NCBI GenBank assembly: GCA_021733925.1
Contig: JAIPJY010000013.1
Span: forward strand, 1-64,000
Source: Prosthecobacter sp.
GTDB lineage: Bacteria > Verrucomicrobiota > Verrucomicrobiia > Verrucomicrobiales > Verrucomicrobiaceae
Direction: 5' to 3'
DNA: 64,000 nucleotides
The notes beneath the pieces were generated by a model, which saw nothing but the letters and a program-made list of their open reading frames with translations, ran no database searches and was not told the origin of the DNA. Position 1 is the stretch's first letter. Each line of letters opens with the position of its first letter. The translations under genes were made by a program, and so were the position numbers. Shown piece by piece: positions 8,508 to 16,934 of the stretch.

Positions 8508-8727
8508 GGAAGTAGAGATCAGCAGACTGGCTCGATACGAGCGAGTGCGCGCATCTGAGGATACGCGGAAGAATGATGAAACGATGCGCAGATAGCCGCG
8601 CCTTTTTCAAGCACTGCGACCAAGATAAACCGTGCATTGATCATGCCTTACAGTTCGCTCAAAACCTCAAATATTCAACCCATTCATGAATTTCACGCCC
8701 CATGCCGGCGTGACCCGCACACAACAA

Positions 8728-8755
8728 AACAGCCGGAGCTTGCGCCCCGGCTGTT
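8728..8755 (-). terminator. Rho-independent terminator of rpmI-rplT
   Basis: AACAGCCGG (8728-8736) pairs with CCGGCTGTT (8747-8755). Read on the minus strand, the hairpin runs into TTTTGTTGTG. It lies 26 bp past the rplT stop. Confidence 0.8.
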
Positions 8756-8781
8756 GAGAATGGTGTTGTTTCCGGCAGAGC

Positions 8782-9180
8782 TTACGCTGCTGCTGCTTCG
8801 GCCTTCGGAGCTTCGGCGGCTTTCTTTTCCAGCGCGGCCTTGGCCTGCTGAACGAGAGCTTCGATGGCGGCGATGTCTTTGACGGCAAGGTCCGCGAGGA
8901 CTTTGCGGTCAAGATCGATGCCGGCGAACTTGAGGCCTTCCATGAAACGGGAATAGCTCAAGCCGAAGGGACGGGTGGCGGCGTTGATGCGCTGCACCCA
9001 GAGGTTGCGGAAGCTGCGCTTCTTGGCCTTGCGGTCACGAGTTGCGTAGGTTTCGGCTTTGCGGACGGCGTCCTTCGCATAGCGGAAATGCGTGGAACGG
9101 AAGCCGCGGTAACCTTTGGCTTTTGCCAGCACGCGCTTACGGCGCTTCCGGCTGGCGGGGGAGTTGGTGGCTCTTGACAT
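8782..9180 (-). CDS. rplT: 50S ribosomal protein L20
   Basis: 132 residues against about 118 in most bacteria. The body is canonical L20 (NSPASRKRRKRVLAKAKGYRG near the N-terminus, then KDAVRKAETYATRDRKAKKR and NAATRPFGLSYSRFM). The extra length is an alanine/glutamate/lysine-rich tail. It binds 23S rRNA early in assembly. It follows rpmI by 122 bp, an unusually long and structured spacer, and ends at a clear terminator. infC, the usual first gene of this operon, is absent. Confidence 0.97.
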   Translation of the reverse strand: MSRATNSPASRKRRKRVLAKAKGYRGFRSTHFRYAKDAVRKAETYATRDRKAKKRSFRNLWVQRINAATRPFGLSYSRFMEGLKFAGIDLDRKVLADLAVKDIAAIEALVQQAKAALEKKAAEAPKAEAAAA

Positions 9181-9226
9181 GTATCTTTCTCTAGGATCAG
9201 GCTGTTGTTTAGGTAGCGATGGCTTG

Positions 9227-9293
9227 CCTCACCTGGTCGAAGGCCTCCCGAGGGAGGCCAGGCAAGTTCATCGTGGTCTCTATTAAAGAGACC
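9227..9293 (-). ncRNA. Structured rpmI-rplT spacer (possible L20 control RNA)
   Basis: Two nested/adjacent hairpins fill the spacer. The main one stacks CGATG/CATCG, CTTGCCT/AGGCAAG (9233-9239 with 9260-9266) and GGCCTCC/GGAGGCC (9242-9248 with 9253-9259) around a CGAG loop, with one asymmetric bulge. A second pairs GGTCTCT (9275-9281) with AGAGACC (9287-9293). L20 represses its own operon through mRNA structures in other bacteria; that role here is inference. It could also be a processing site or attenuator. Confidence 0.5.
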
Positions 9294-9302
9294 GTGGTCG
9301 TC

Positions 9303-9518
9303 TTAGCGATGGGAGAACGGCATGTTCGCCTTGATTGCTTTGACATCCACTGCCGCCACGAGGGCGACTTTACCGAGGTTACGTTTACGCTTGCGGCTCT
9401 TGTTCTGCAGAATATGGCGCTTGCCTTGTTTACGGCGCAGCACCTTACCCGTGGCAGTTATTTTGAACCGCTTGGCGTAAGCTTTCCTCGTCTTGGCGAT
9501 ACCGGCATTTTTGGACAT
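9303..9518 (-). CDS. rpmI: 50S ribosomal protein L35
   Basis: 71 residues from the ATG at 9518; the open frame extends upstream, but MSKNAGIAKTRKAYAKRFK is the recognisable L35 N-terminus. The highly basic core GKVLRRKQGKRHILQNKSRK is diagnostic. It is the first gene of a two-gene ribosomal operon with rplT and diverges from a histidine kinase gene, so its promoter lies in 9519-9706. Confidence 0.95.
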   Translation of the reverse strand: MSKNAGIAKTRKAYAKRFKITATGKVLRRKQGKRHILQNKSRKRKRNLGKVALVAAVDVKAIKANMPFSHR

Positions 9519-9706
9519 AGGGGCGGCGATGGTAAAGGAGAAGCCAGCTTCGGCAAGGGGTTTTTCACCATCTCTTGCAGTCTGAGCAAATTTTCTGCAT
9601 ACGAACGCTCTCAAATATGGGAGTCAGAAATATCCAGAATATCAAAAATTAAAGTTGTCTTAATTATCCAAGATTGCTAAATGGGTTGGAAGCACGCGGA
9701 TAATTC

Positions 9707-11374
9707 ATGACTTCCTCCCTCTCCACATCCTCCGCAACTCCAGCAGCAATCGCTGAACTGGAGCAGGGGTTGGAGCATCTCAAGATAGCCAACTATTACC
9801 TCCGCGTTGCACTGGATCAGGTGGCCGATGGCGTGGTGATCGTCGAAAGCGAAGCCAGCGATCCCAAAAGCGGCCAAAAGGTCCTTTTCAGCAATGCCTC
9901 CGCCGCCATGCTGGCAGGCGCCGATCCTGAGGCAGGACTGCGCGGCCTGGGACTGAATGATCTCGTGGCTGATGCCAAAGATGCCGAAACGCTCCAGCAG
10001 AGCCTGCGCCTAGCCGTGGACCAGGGCGGCTGCCATGAATGCGAATGCCAGCTGCAGAGCCTGCGCACGCAAACGCCGGTGCCCAGCAAATGGCGCGTGC
10101 GGGCTGTCTTCAACAGCATGCGCAAGCTGCTGAACTTCACCATCCTCATCAGCCCTGCGCAGGTCGCAGTCAGTGCCGCCAGCATCAAGCCAGAGCCAAA
10201 ACCAGCGGCAGATGATCTGGACGCCCAGTCCGCGCAGTTGCGAAAAGAAAACCTCGCAGCTCTCGCCCAAGGCATCGCGCATGACGTGAACAACCTGCTC
10301 GGCCCCGTCACCGTGCGTCTCTCGGCACTGATTCAGCAGGTGCAGGAGCATCCAGCGCTGGCTCAGGAGTTGCAGCTCGTGTTCGCCGGTTTGAAGCGTG
10401 CGAAGCAGTTCACCTCGCAGGTCGTCACCGCTTCCAAGTCCTCACCTCGGAAACTGGAACCCACCGACATCATCTCCCTCATGCGTGATACCGTGGAATT
10501 CGCCGGTGCCGGCTCCAACGTCCATGTGTGCGTTCGCAACGACGAAAACCTGCGTCAGGCAGTGGCAGATCCCGTCAAGCTCAGCCAGGTGCTGCAAAAT
10601 CTCGTCATGAACGGCATCCAGGCCATGCCGCGCGGCGGCTACATGGATGTGCAGGCTGCGAACTATCTTGTAGGGCCAGCTGGCGACGGCAAACTCAAGC
10701 CCGGCAAGCACGTGCACATCATCGTGCGAGATCGCGGCTGCGGCATCGCCAGGGAAAATCTCGACCGCCTGTTCCGCGAATCATTCACCACCAAGCCCGA
10801 TGGCAACGGCATCGGCCTCACCACCTGCAAACGTTTCATCGATGAAATGGGCGGCGACATTCGCGTGACCTCCACGCCGAACATTGGCACCGAGTTCAGC
10901 GTCTTTCTGCCTGCTGCCGCAGGTTCCGGTGGCACCCGCCCCCTCATACCTGCTGACGCAGCTCCAGTTCCGCTGAAACATGGCAAAGGCAAGGTGCTCA
11001 TCGTCGATGATGAGGACGACCTGCGCAAAGTCGCCAACATGATCCTCACCCGCTGCGGTTATGAGGTCGTGCAGTGTGACAACGGCCAGGACGCCGTGCG
11101 CATATACCAGAGCCTCTTCCGCACCGGCACACCTCCAGATGTGGTCCTCATGGATCTCACACTGCGCGGCGGCATGAACGGCACCGAAACCGCCGCCGAA
11201 ATTCTCCACCTCGATCCTGATGCACGCATCGTCTGCACCAGCGGCAGCGTAACCGAGGAAGTACAGATGATCTTCCTCGAACGCGGCTTCGTCGGCGTGC
11301 TGCCCAAGCCCTACGAAGCCGGTGAACTCACGCAGGTGGTGCATCGAGTCGCCACCATGATGAAACGTCATTGA
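9707..11374 (+). CDS. Hybrid sensor histidine kinase with C-terminal receiver
   Basis: 555 residues, soluble (no membrane segment seen). Residues about 28-150 resemble a PAS-like sensor. The phosphoacceptor is H192 in ALAQGIAHDVNNLLGPV, an NtrB-like H-box. The ATPase domain has an N-box (LQNLVMNGIQAM), G1 (RDRGCGI) and G2 (GNGIGLTTCKRF). After a Pro/Ala linker a receiver domain begins at GKVLIVDDEDD, with the phosphoaccepting aspartate near D483 (VVLMDLTL) and the conserved lysine in LPKPYEAGEL. No output DNA-binding domain or separate partner is adjacent, so the downstream target is unknown. Confidence 0.9.
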   Translation: MTSSLSTSSATPAAIAELEQGLEHLKIANYYLRVALDQVADGVVIVESEASDPKSGQKVLFSNASAAMLAGADPEAGLRGLGLNDLVADAKDAETLQQSLRLAVDQGGCHECECQLQSLRTQTPVPSKWRVRAVFNSMRKLLNFTILISPAQVAVSAASIKPEPKPAADDLDAQSAQLRKENLAALAQGIAHDVNNLLGPVTVRLSALIQQVQEHPALAQELQLVFAGLKRAKQFTSQVVTASKSSPRKLEPTDIISLMRDTVEFAGAGSNVHVCVRNDENLRQAVADPVKLSQVLQNLVMNGIQAMPRGGYMDVQAANYLVGPAGDGKLKPGKHVHIIVRDRGCGIARENLDRLFRESFTTKPDGNGIGLTTCKRFIDEMGGDIRVTSTPNIGTEFSVFLPAAAGSGGTRPLIPADAAPVPLKHGKGKVLIVDDEDDLRKVANMILTRCGYEVVQCDNGQDAVRIYQSLFRTGTPPDVVLMDLTLRGGMNGTETAAEILHLDPDARIVCTSGSVTEEVQMIFLERGFVGVLPKPYEAGELTQVVHRVATMMKRH

Positions 11375-11415
11375 GCCAGAGCCCATGCGTGCTTGAGTGA
11401 ATATTTCCGCTCCGC

Positions 11416-12525
11416 ATGAAAACACGTCGCCACTTCCTCTCCGGTCTCGCCACCGCCGCCGCCGCCAGTTTCACCGAAACACTGCGCGCCGCTCCTGATC
11501 CTAAAAAGGACATTGTCATAGGCCACGGCAGTCATCGCTACAAAGTGAATAAGGAATGGGTGCCCGCAGGCCAGGGCCGTCACCATCCCATCCTCAATTG
11601 CCACGAAATGGTGCAGGTCAAAGATGGCCGCCTTTTCATGATCGGCGACCACTGGGACAATCAGATGCTCGTCTTCAAACCCGACGGCACCATCCTCGAC
11701 TCCTGGGGCAGCGTGTGGCCCGGCGGCCATGGCCTCACCCTCTCGAATGAGAATGGTGAAGAGTTCCTCTTCGTCACCGACAGCGGCCTCTGGAAGTCCG
11801 GCGGCGGCGGCGGCGGCTATCGCCAGACCGGCCGCATCACCAAGACCGACCTCGGCGGCAAAGAAATCTTCTCCATCAGCCATCCCATGAGCGTCGGCGC
11901 GTATGAGCCCGACATGGTCTTCAATCCCACCGAGACCGCCATTGCCCCCAATGGCGACATCTACGTCGTGGACGGCTACGGTTCGCAGTTTGTGCTGCGC
12001 TACGATGCACGCGGCAAGTTCATCCAGCGCTTCGGCGGCAAGGACGGCGTCCCCGCCGAAGAACGCCTCAACAACGCCCACGGCATCGCCATCGACACCC
12101 GCCAGGGCGCTGACAAAGCCACCGTCATCGTCACCTCACGCGTCGACAACTGCTTCCGCCGTTTCACACTCGACGGCAAATACCTCGAAACCCTCGCCGT
12201 CCCCGGAGCCATGGTCTGCCGTCCCGTCATCGCCGGACAGGAGCTCTACGCCGGCGTCTGCTGGTCCAAGACCCCCGAGATCAACAAGCTCCCGCAAAAC
12301 CCCAGCGGCTTCACCGTCATCCTGGATGCCGCCGGCAAAGTCGTCAGCGCCCCCGGCGGCACCGAACCCATGTATGAGGAAGGCAAACTCAAGCCCCTCA
12401 TGCAGGCCGAACGGATTTTCGATCATGGGCATGATGTCTGCGTTCTCGACACCGGTGACCTCATCGTCTGCCAGTGGAATGCCTTCCAAACCTACCCGAT
12501 TAAACTCGAAAAAGTGGCCGCGTAA
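11416..12525 (+). CDS. Tat-exported NHL-type six-bladed beta-propeller protein
   Basis: 369 residues. It begins with a twin-arginine signal (MKTRRHFLSGLA) followed by an alanine-rich segment, as in many verrucomicrobial secreted proteins. Repeating blades carry NHL-like strings such as NGDIYVVDGYGSQFVLRYDARGK and AHGIAIDTRQG, ending with GDLIVCQWNAFQ. There is a polyglycine stretch in the middle (SGGGGGGY). Propellers of this type bind ligands or act as lyases; no catalytic residues can be assigned. The gene follows the kinase by 41 bp. Confidence 0.72.
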   Translation: MKTRRHFLSGLATAAAASFTETLRAAPDPKKDIVIGHGSHRYKVNKEWVPAGQGRHHPILNCHEMVQVKDGRLFMIGDHWDNQMLVFKPDGTILDSWGSVWPGGHGLTLSNENGEEFLFVTDSGLWKSGGGGGGYRQTGRITKTDLGGKEIFSISHPMSVGAYEPDMVFNPTETAIAPNGDIYVVDGYGSQFVLRYDARGKFIQRFGGKDGVPAEERLNNAHGIAIDTRQGADKATVIVTSRVDNCFRRFTLDGKYLETLAVPGAMVCRPVIAGQELYAGVCWSKTPEINKLPQNPSGFTVILDAAGKVVSAPGGTEPMYEEGKLKPLMQAERIFDHGHDVCVLDTGDLIVCQWNAFQTYPIKLEKVAA

Positions 12526-12648
12526 TAAGATCTGGCCAACTTCTGTGTTTGCGCTGCGGCAAATGACGAATGAGTAAGTGCGAATGACAAAAAAACCGGA
12601 CCTCATCGGCCCGGGGTCTTCATCCGCTCCGCCCCTCGCTCTTAATTC

Positions 12649-13227
12649 ATGAAATACCTCACCATCGTGCGTCATGCCAAATCCAGCTGGGGACAGCCTG
12701 GACTCGCAGATCATGATCGCCCGCTCAATGAGCGTGGGAAGCGGGCCGCTCCGGCAGTCGCCACGTTTTTGCACCGCACATACTTCGGGGGTGCCGATTC
12801 CCCTCCCCTCCTTCCGCTGCCAGACCGCCTCGTGACCAGCACCGCCCTGCGCGCCCTGACCACCGCGCAGATCATGCGCGAAACCTTTGCCATGCCGGTG
12901 GAAAACCTGCTGCTGGAATCCCGCCTCTACCTTGCCGATGCCGACCGCATCCTCAATGTCATGCGCGGCTTTCAAGAGAGCTGGAATCACACCATGATCT
13001 TCGGCCACAATCCCGGCCTGCACGACTTCGCCGAGCACATACTCGCTCGTGCCAACATCCCCAAGGTCCCCACCTGCACCGCCGTCATCATGGCCTTCCC
13101 CCACGAGTTTTGGGGCCTTGCCGACTGGAACGAAGCCCAGCTCATTGGCTACATCACCCCCAGGTCTCTCGAACGCCGCTTCCCGGAACTCTACGCCGGC
13201 ATCTCGCGTGAAGACGGAGAGGATTGA
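12649..13227 (+). CDS. Histidine phosphatase, SixA-like
   Basis: 192 residues. The histidine phosphatase RHG-type start is clear: YLTIVRHAKSSW, with the phosphoaccepting histidine at position 8. It continues with DHDRPLNERGKRAA and, late, IFGHNPGLHDF carrying the second catalytic histidine. SixA-like enzymes dephosphorylate phosphohistidine proteins; alternatives are small sugar phosphatases. It stands alone 123 bp after the propeller gene. The gap holds a degenerate AATGACGAATGA unit. Confidence 0.88.
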   Translation: MKYLTIVRHAKSSWGQPGLADHDRPLNERGKRAAPAVATFLHRTYFGGADSPPLLPLPDRLVTSTALRALTTAQIMRETFAMPVENLLLESRLYLADADRILNVMRGFQESWNHTMIFGHNPGLHDFAEHILARANIPKVPTCTAVIMAFPHEFWGLADWNEAQLIGYITPRSLERRFPELYAGISREDGED

Positions 13228-13259
13228 ATGAAAAGCGAAACAGAAATCGCATCTCTTAA

Positions 13260-14594
13260 CTAGACCGCATTGGGGCCACTGTCACCGGACTTGCTAACTC
13301 GACGAATGGTCACCTTGTCGATGCGCTGACGATCAGTGTCAGTGATTTCGATCTGATGCTCACCGGATATGAAGCTCTCTCCTTCTGCCGGCACATGGCC
13401 GAGGCGATTGAGAATGAAGCCGGAAAGAGTACGGTAAACGCCTTCATCCACTTCCTCCGTGGGAACAGCAAGGCCGGTGAGGGCTGCCACCTCCTCAATG
13501 CTCATCTGGGCATCGGCGATCCACACACCCTCGGCTTGCTGACGTGCCTGCGGGCGCTCGCGCTGGTCTTGGTCGGGCATGGAGCCGAGAATTGCCTCCA
13601 TCATGTCATTGAGCGTCACCAAGCCAGCCACACCGCCAAACTCATCCACCACCAGAGCCTGATGGCGGCGCTGCTTGCGAAACTCCTCGATCACCCTCTG
13701 GCAGGACATCATCTCCGGCACAAACAACGGCACCGTCAGCAGCGGTTCCAGCTCAATTGGCCCGCCATCCTGCTGCTGCTTCGCCCACAACGACTTGAGC
13801 GCGATGATGCCAAGCACGTTGTCACGAGTGCCACGGTGCGCCGGGAAATACGAGTGACCGCTCACCGTGATCTTTCGACAGTTCTCCTCGTCACTATCAT
13901 CGAGATTGATCCACACGATGCTGTTTTTCGGCGTCATCACGTCACCGGCCATGAGATCGTCGAGCTCAAGCACCCCCTCCACCATGCGCTGCTCCCCCGG
14001 CTTGAAGACGCCGGACAGGGTGCCCTGATGAATCATGGCACGCACCTCCTCCTCAGACACCCCGGGCTCGGTGCCAGGAACCGCTCCGAACAAGCGCGCG
14101 ATGAGGCTGCTGGTGGCATCCAGCAGATTCACCACCGGCGAGGTCAGGCGGGACAAAGCGGCCATCAGCGGACTGAGGCGCATGGCGGTGCTTTCCGGCG
14201 ACTGGATGGCAAGACGCTTGGGCACCAACTCTCCAATGACGACAGTCAAAAAAGTAATGACACTCACCACGATGATCGTTGCGACGGTCTCCGCCCAGAC
14301 GTGCAGATATGGCACCTGGGCCAGCACTGGCGTCAGGTCATCGATCAAATTGCCGCCACTGGAGGCACCGGCCAGCGTGCCCACCAAGGTGATGCCCACC
14401 TGCACGGTGGAAAGAAAAACGCCGGGATTTTCCACCAGCGCCAAGGCAGTGCGTGCGCCCCTCACATCCTTGTCAACGAGGGGCTGCAGCCGCGCCCGGC
14501 GGGAGGAAACAACGGACATCTCCGCCATGGAAAAAATCCCATTGGCTATCAGCAACACAAACAAAAGACCCAGCTCAAAAAGAATTCCAGTCAT
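13260..14594 (-). CDS. CNNM/CorC-type membrane protein (DUF21-CBS-CorC_HlyC)
   Basis: 444 residues from the ATG at 14594 (MTGILFELG). The order is DUF21 with about four membrane helices in residues 1-170 (ANGIFSMAEMSVVSSRRARL is the family hallmark), a CBS pair at about 210-330 (DVMTPKNSIVWI and HQALVVDEFGGVAGLVTLNDMMEAI), then the C-terminal CorC_HlyC domain. Members are implicated in magnesium or sodium/magnesium export, long mis-named hemolysins. There is no partner gene. Transport role is by family only. Confidence 0.9.
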   Translation of the reverse strand: MTGILFELGLLFVLLIANGIFSMAEMSVVSSRRARLQPLVDKDVRGARTALALVENPGVFLSTVQVGITLVGTLAGASSGGNLIDDLTPVLAQVPYLHVWAETVATIIVVSVITFLTVVIGELVPKRLAIQSPESTAMRLSPLMAALSRLTSPVVNLLDATSSLIARLFGAVPGTEPGVSEEEVRAMIHQGTLSGVFKPGEQRMVEGVLELDDLMAGDVMTPKNSIVWINLDDSDEENCRKITVSGHSYFPAHRGTRDNVLGIIALKSLWAKQQQDGGPIELEPLLTVPLFVPEMMSCQRVIEEFRKQRRHQALVVDEFGGVAGLVTLNDMMEAILGSMPDQDQRERPQARQQAEGVWIADAQMSIEEVAALTGLAVPTEEVDEGVYRTLSGFILNRLGHVPAEGESFISGEHQIEITDTDRQRIDKVTIRRVSKSGDSGPNAV

Positions 14595-14672
14595 TGGCCG
14601 CAACCAACCGCCGAATCACTCTCTCTGCAATGACAACACGGCATGTGATGCTCGTTGCCACAGCGCCTCAAC

Positions 14673-14720
14673 CACCCATCCGGCTCCGATGCTCACTCCG
14701 CCGCTACCCAATCCACATCT
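14673..14720 (-). pseudogene. Duplicated 3' end of the neighbouring AraC gene
   Basis: This 48-nt segment matches 14961-15008, the last codons of the AraC gene, at 45 of 48 positions. Read on the minus strand it gives WIG-stop-RRSEHRSRMGG against WIGWRPSEHRSRMGG in the intact gene, with the tryptophan codon changed to TAG. The copies lie 288 bp apart, either side of the GGATTAA repeat element. Confidence 0.75.
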
Positions 14721-14752
14721 CAAGACCTTGAGGGACATTCATACACCGTTTC

Positions 14753-14916
14753 GGCAGGATTAGCAGAACCGACAAGATGACGCAGGATTTCCGCCGCAGG
14801 CTCGAAGTCCTCACTCCCCCCCCCTCCCGCCACAACCTCCGTCGCGAACCGCCGTCCCCAAATTCAAGCCGCGCAATCCTGCATAATCCTGAAATCCCGT
14901 TAATCCTGTCAAAAAA
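14753..14916. repeat. Gene-less GGATTAA inverted-repeat element
   Basis: The left arm 14753-14790 (GGCAGGATTAGCAGAA...GCAGGATTT) and the right arm 14873-14916 (CAATCCTGCATAATCCTGA...TTAATCCTGTCAAAA) are inverted copies of the repeats around the GxxExxY gene at 6.0-6.5 kb. About 80 bp of C-rich sequence with no plausible gene separates them. It is likely a non-autonomous or decayed relative of that cassette. Confidence 0.7.
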
Positions 14917-14955
14917 GGGTCCTTCACACTCCAGCGCCCATCGCCAGCGGATCAA

Positions 14956-15843
14956 TCACCCACCCATCCGGCTCCGATGCTCACTCGGCCGCCACCCAAT
15001 CCACTTCTTGAACGTGTTGCTGAACACAAACGGGTTCTGATAACCCACCTCATGCGAGATCGTCTCGATCTTCAAATTCGTCGTGCTCAGCAGCTCCGCC
15101 GCCTTGCGCATCCTCAGCCACGTCACGTGATGCATCGGCGTACGCCCCAGCGCCTTCCGGCACAGTCGGCGCAGGTGCTCGGCGCTCACATGCGCCTGAT
15201 GGGCCAGCTCGTCCAGCGTCCAGTCATAGCCCACATTGGCGGAAACCTTTTCCCAGATGCGGTGCAACCGGTCATCCACCTGCCAGGGCTGCGCAAAGCG
15301 CTCAATATAATGCTGCACCAGTTCCACCCAGTGAAACATGGCCGCCGGTTTGGCCGCGTTTCCGGCTTCGTCAACGAGTCCCTCGATGGCATGCCACAAG
15401 GCCGCACCGGCAAACGGGGCCATGAGAGGCGAGCTGCTGCTGAGAATCGGCGTCTGCTCCGGCTGCTGCTCATACCGCACCCAGCAGCAGCGCCAGATCT
15501 TGTCGGGCACCGCATGAAATGCGTTCACCATGAAAGGCGGCAGAGCCACCGCCATGCCCGCGCTGCATTTCTTCCACACACCATCCACCAGCACCCGCCC
15601 CTCCCCTTCCAGGCAGGCCAGGAAATACAGCCCGCCCTGGTGCATGCGCACGATGCGGTAGGGCGCACGCGCCGTCATCACCCCCGCATGCGCAATGCGG
15701 TGCGTCGCCAGCGTCCCACACAGCGGCGCGCAGCGCAGCCATGCCCTCGTGTCCCGCTCAGAACCCCGCACCATCCGGTACTCGGTGTCAGGCCCGTGGG
15801 TGTGCGTTTCGGATAGCTCTTGGATGGCAGCTTTGGCGTGCAT
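14956..15843 (-). CDS. AraC-family transcriptional regulator
   Basis: 295 residues. The N-terminal half (about 25-150) looks like a cupin-type sensor domain (GLYFLACLEGEGRVLVDGVWKKC). The C-terminal 100 residues carry the two AraC helix-turn-helix motifs: WTLDELAHQAHVSAEHLRRLCRK and LKIETISHEVGYQNPFVFSNTFKK. It diverges from the PEP-hydrolase-like gene with a 110-bp shared control region, so it probably regulates that gene. Its 3' end is partially duplicated downstream. Confidence 0.9.
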   Translation of the reverse strand: MHAKAAIQELSETHTHGPDTEYRMVRGSERDTRAWLRCAPLCGTLATHRIAHAGVMTARAPYRIVRMHQGGLYFLACLEGEGRVLVDGVWKKCSAGMAVALPPFMVNAFHAVPDKIWRCCWVRYEQQPEQTPILSSSSPLMAPFAGAALWHAIEGLVDEAGNAAKPAAMFHWVELVQHYIERFAQPWQVDDRLHRIWEKVSANVGYDWTLDELAHQAHVSAEHLRRLCRKALGRTPMHHVTWLRMRKAAELLSTTNLKIETISHEVGYQNPFVFSNTFKKWIGWRPSEHRSRMGG

Positions 15844-15851
15844 GTAAGGCC

Positions 15852-15942
15852 GGTTTACGGTTGGATGTTGTAATTGATCCTGTTTGACGGCGGTTGCATA
15901 CCACTGTCATCCACCCTCAACTATCGTAAACCACCGTCAACC
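15852..15942. promoter_or_regulatory. Paired inverted motifs between araC-type gene and its divergent neighbour
   Basis: GGTTTACG (15852-15859) is repeated inverted as CGTAAACC (15925-15932). GTTTGACGG (15882-15890) is repeated inverted as CCGTCAACC (15934-15942), one mismatch. Two nested pairs in a 110-bp divergent intergenic region fit operators for the AraC protein. No clear -35/-10 pair was assigned. Confidence 0.5.
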
Positions 15943-15953
15943 AACTCAACACC

Positions 15954-16817
15954 ATGCCCAATCCCTGGACCGGAATCGGAAATCCCTACTCGAAGCAAGA
16001 AGTCGTGGACCGTCTCAAAGCCACCCGCGCCAAAGGTGAGCCGATCATCGCCGCCGGAGCGGGCACAGGCATCAGCGCCAAGTTCATCGAAAAGGGCGGG
16101 GCCGACCTCATCATCATCTATAACAGCGGCCGCTTCCGCATGATGGGCCACGGCAGCACCTGCGGCCTCATGGCCTATGGCGATGCCAATGCCATCGCCA
16201 TGGAGATCGGCGAATACGAAGTCCTGCCCGTCGTCAAAGAAATCCCCGTCGTCTGCGGCGTGCACGCCACCGACCCCCGCCGCCGCATGTGGCACTGGCT
16301 GGGCCGCGTGAAGGAAATGGGATTCTCCGGTGTGAACAACTTCCCCACCCACACCATCGTGGACGGTCATTTCCGCGGCGTGCTCGAAGAAACCGGCATG
16401 AGCGTGGAAAAAGAATTCGAAATGGTCGGCCTCGCCACGCGCATGGACATGTTCAGCATCGTCTATGTGGCCACCCCTGAGGAGGCCATCAAAATGGCAA
16501 AAAACGGCGCAGACGCCATCATTGCCCACGTCGGCACCACCGTGGGTGGCAGCATCGGCGTGACCAATGCCGTGGTGAGCTGGGACCACACCGTGAAAGT
16601 CACCCAAGACATCATCGATGCCGCAAAGAGCGTGAATCCAAACGTCTTCACCCTCACCCACGGCGGCCCCATCAACACGCCCAAGGACGTGGAATTCATC
16701 CTCAGCAAGACTTCCGCAGACGGTTTCGTCGGTGCCAGCAGCCTGGAACGCATGGGGGTGGAGGATTCGCTGACCAGCCTGACCCGCGAGTTCAAACGTG
16801 TCCCTATTGGGCATTAG
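15954..16817 (+). CDS. TIM-barrel PEP-hydrolase-like protein (PF09370 family)
   Basis: 287 residues, a single TIM-barrel. Recognisable blocks include PIIAAGAGTGISAKFIEKGGADLIIIYNSG split over the first strands, VVCGVHATDPRR, and the C-terminal FILSKTSADGFVGASSLERM. This family is annotated as phosphoenolpyruvate hydrolase-like and often travels with a Tm-1/UPF0261 protein, here missing. Metal- and PEP-binding residues were not assigned. Start ATG 15954 lacks an obvious Shine-Dalgarno. Probably controlled by the divergent AraC regulator. Confidence 0.78.
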   Translation: MPNPWTGIGNPYSKQEVVDRLKATRAKGEPIIAAGAGTGISAKFIEKGGADLIIIYNSGRFRMMGHGSTCGLMAYGDANAIAMEIGEYEVLPVVKEIPVVCGVHATDPRRRMWHWLGRVKEMGFSGVNNFPTHTIVDGHFRGVLEETGMSVEKEFEMVGLATRMDMFSIVYVATPEEAIKMAKNGADAIIAHVGTTVGGSIGVTNAVVSWDHTVKVTQDIIDAAKSVNPNVFTLTHGGPINTPKDVEFILSKTSADGFVGASSLERMGVEDSLTSLTREFKRVPIGH

Positions 16818-16934
16818 CTCCCGGCTTTAGCCCCCCCAAAGGAGTGGCCTTGGCCCCAGAGAATCGCATTTTGCAAAAAAATTACCGGCGTGTATGGTCG
16901 GACTCGCGTTACTTAGTTGTAACAACCCCCGCAC

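Noticed and set aside
13356-14633. 425-codon plus-strand frame opposite the CNNM gene
   Set aside because: Shadow rich in His/Gln/Arg, typical of reading the complement of a membrane protein gene.
14704-14955. 83-codon minus-strand frame
   Set aside because: Formed by the GGATTAA element and the duplicated AraC end; no protein family and interrupted by repeats.
15921-16814. 297-codon minus-strand frame opposite the TIM-barrel gene
   Set aside because: Asp/Gly/His-rich shadow with no motif; the plus strand has the complete PF09370-like protein.
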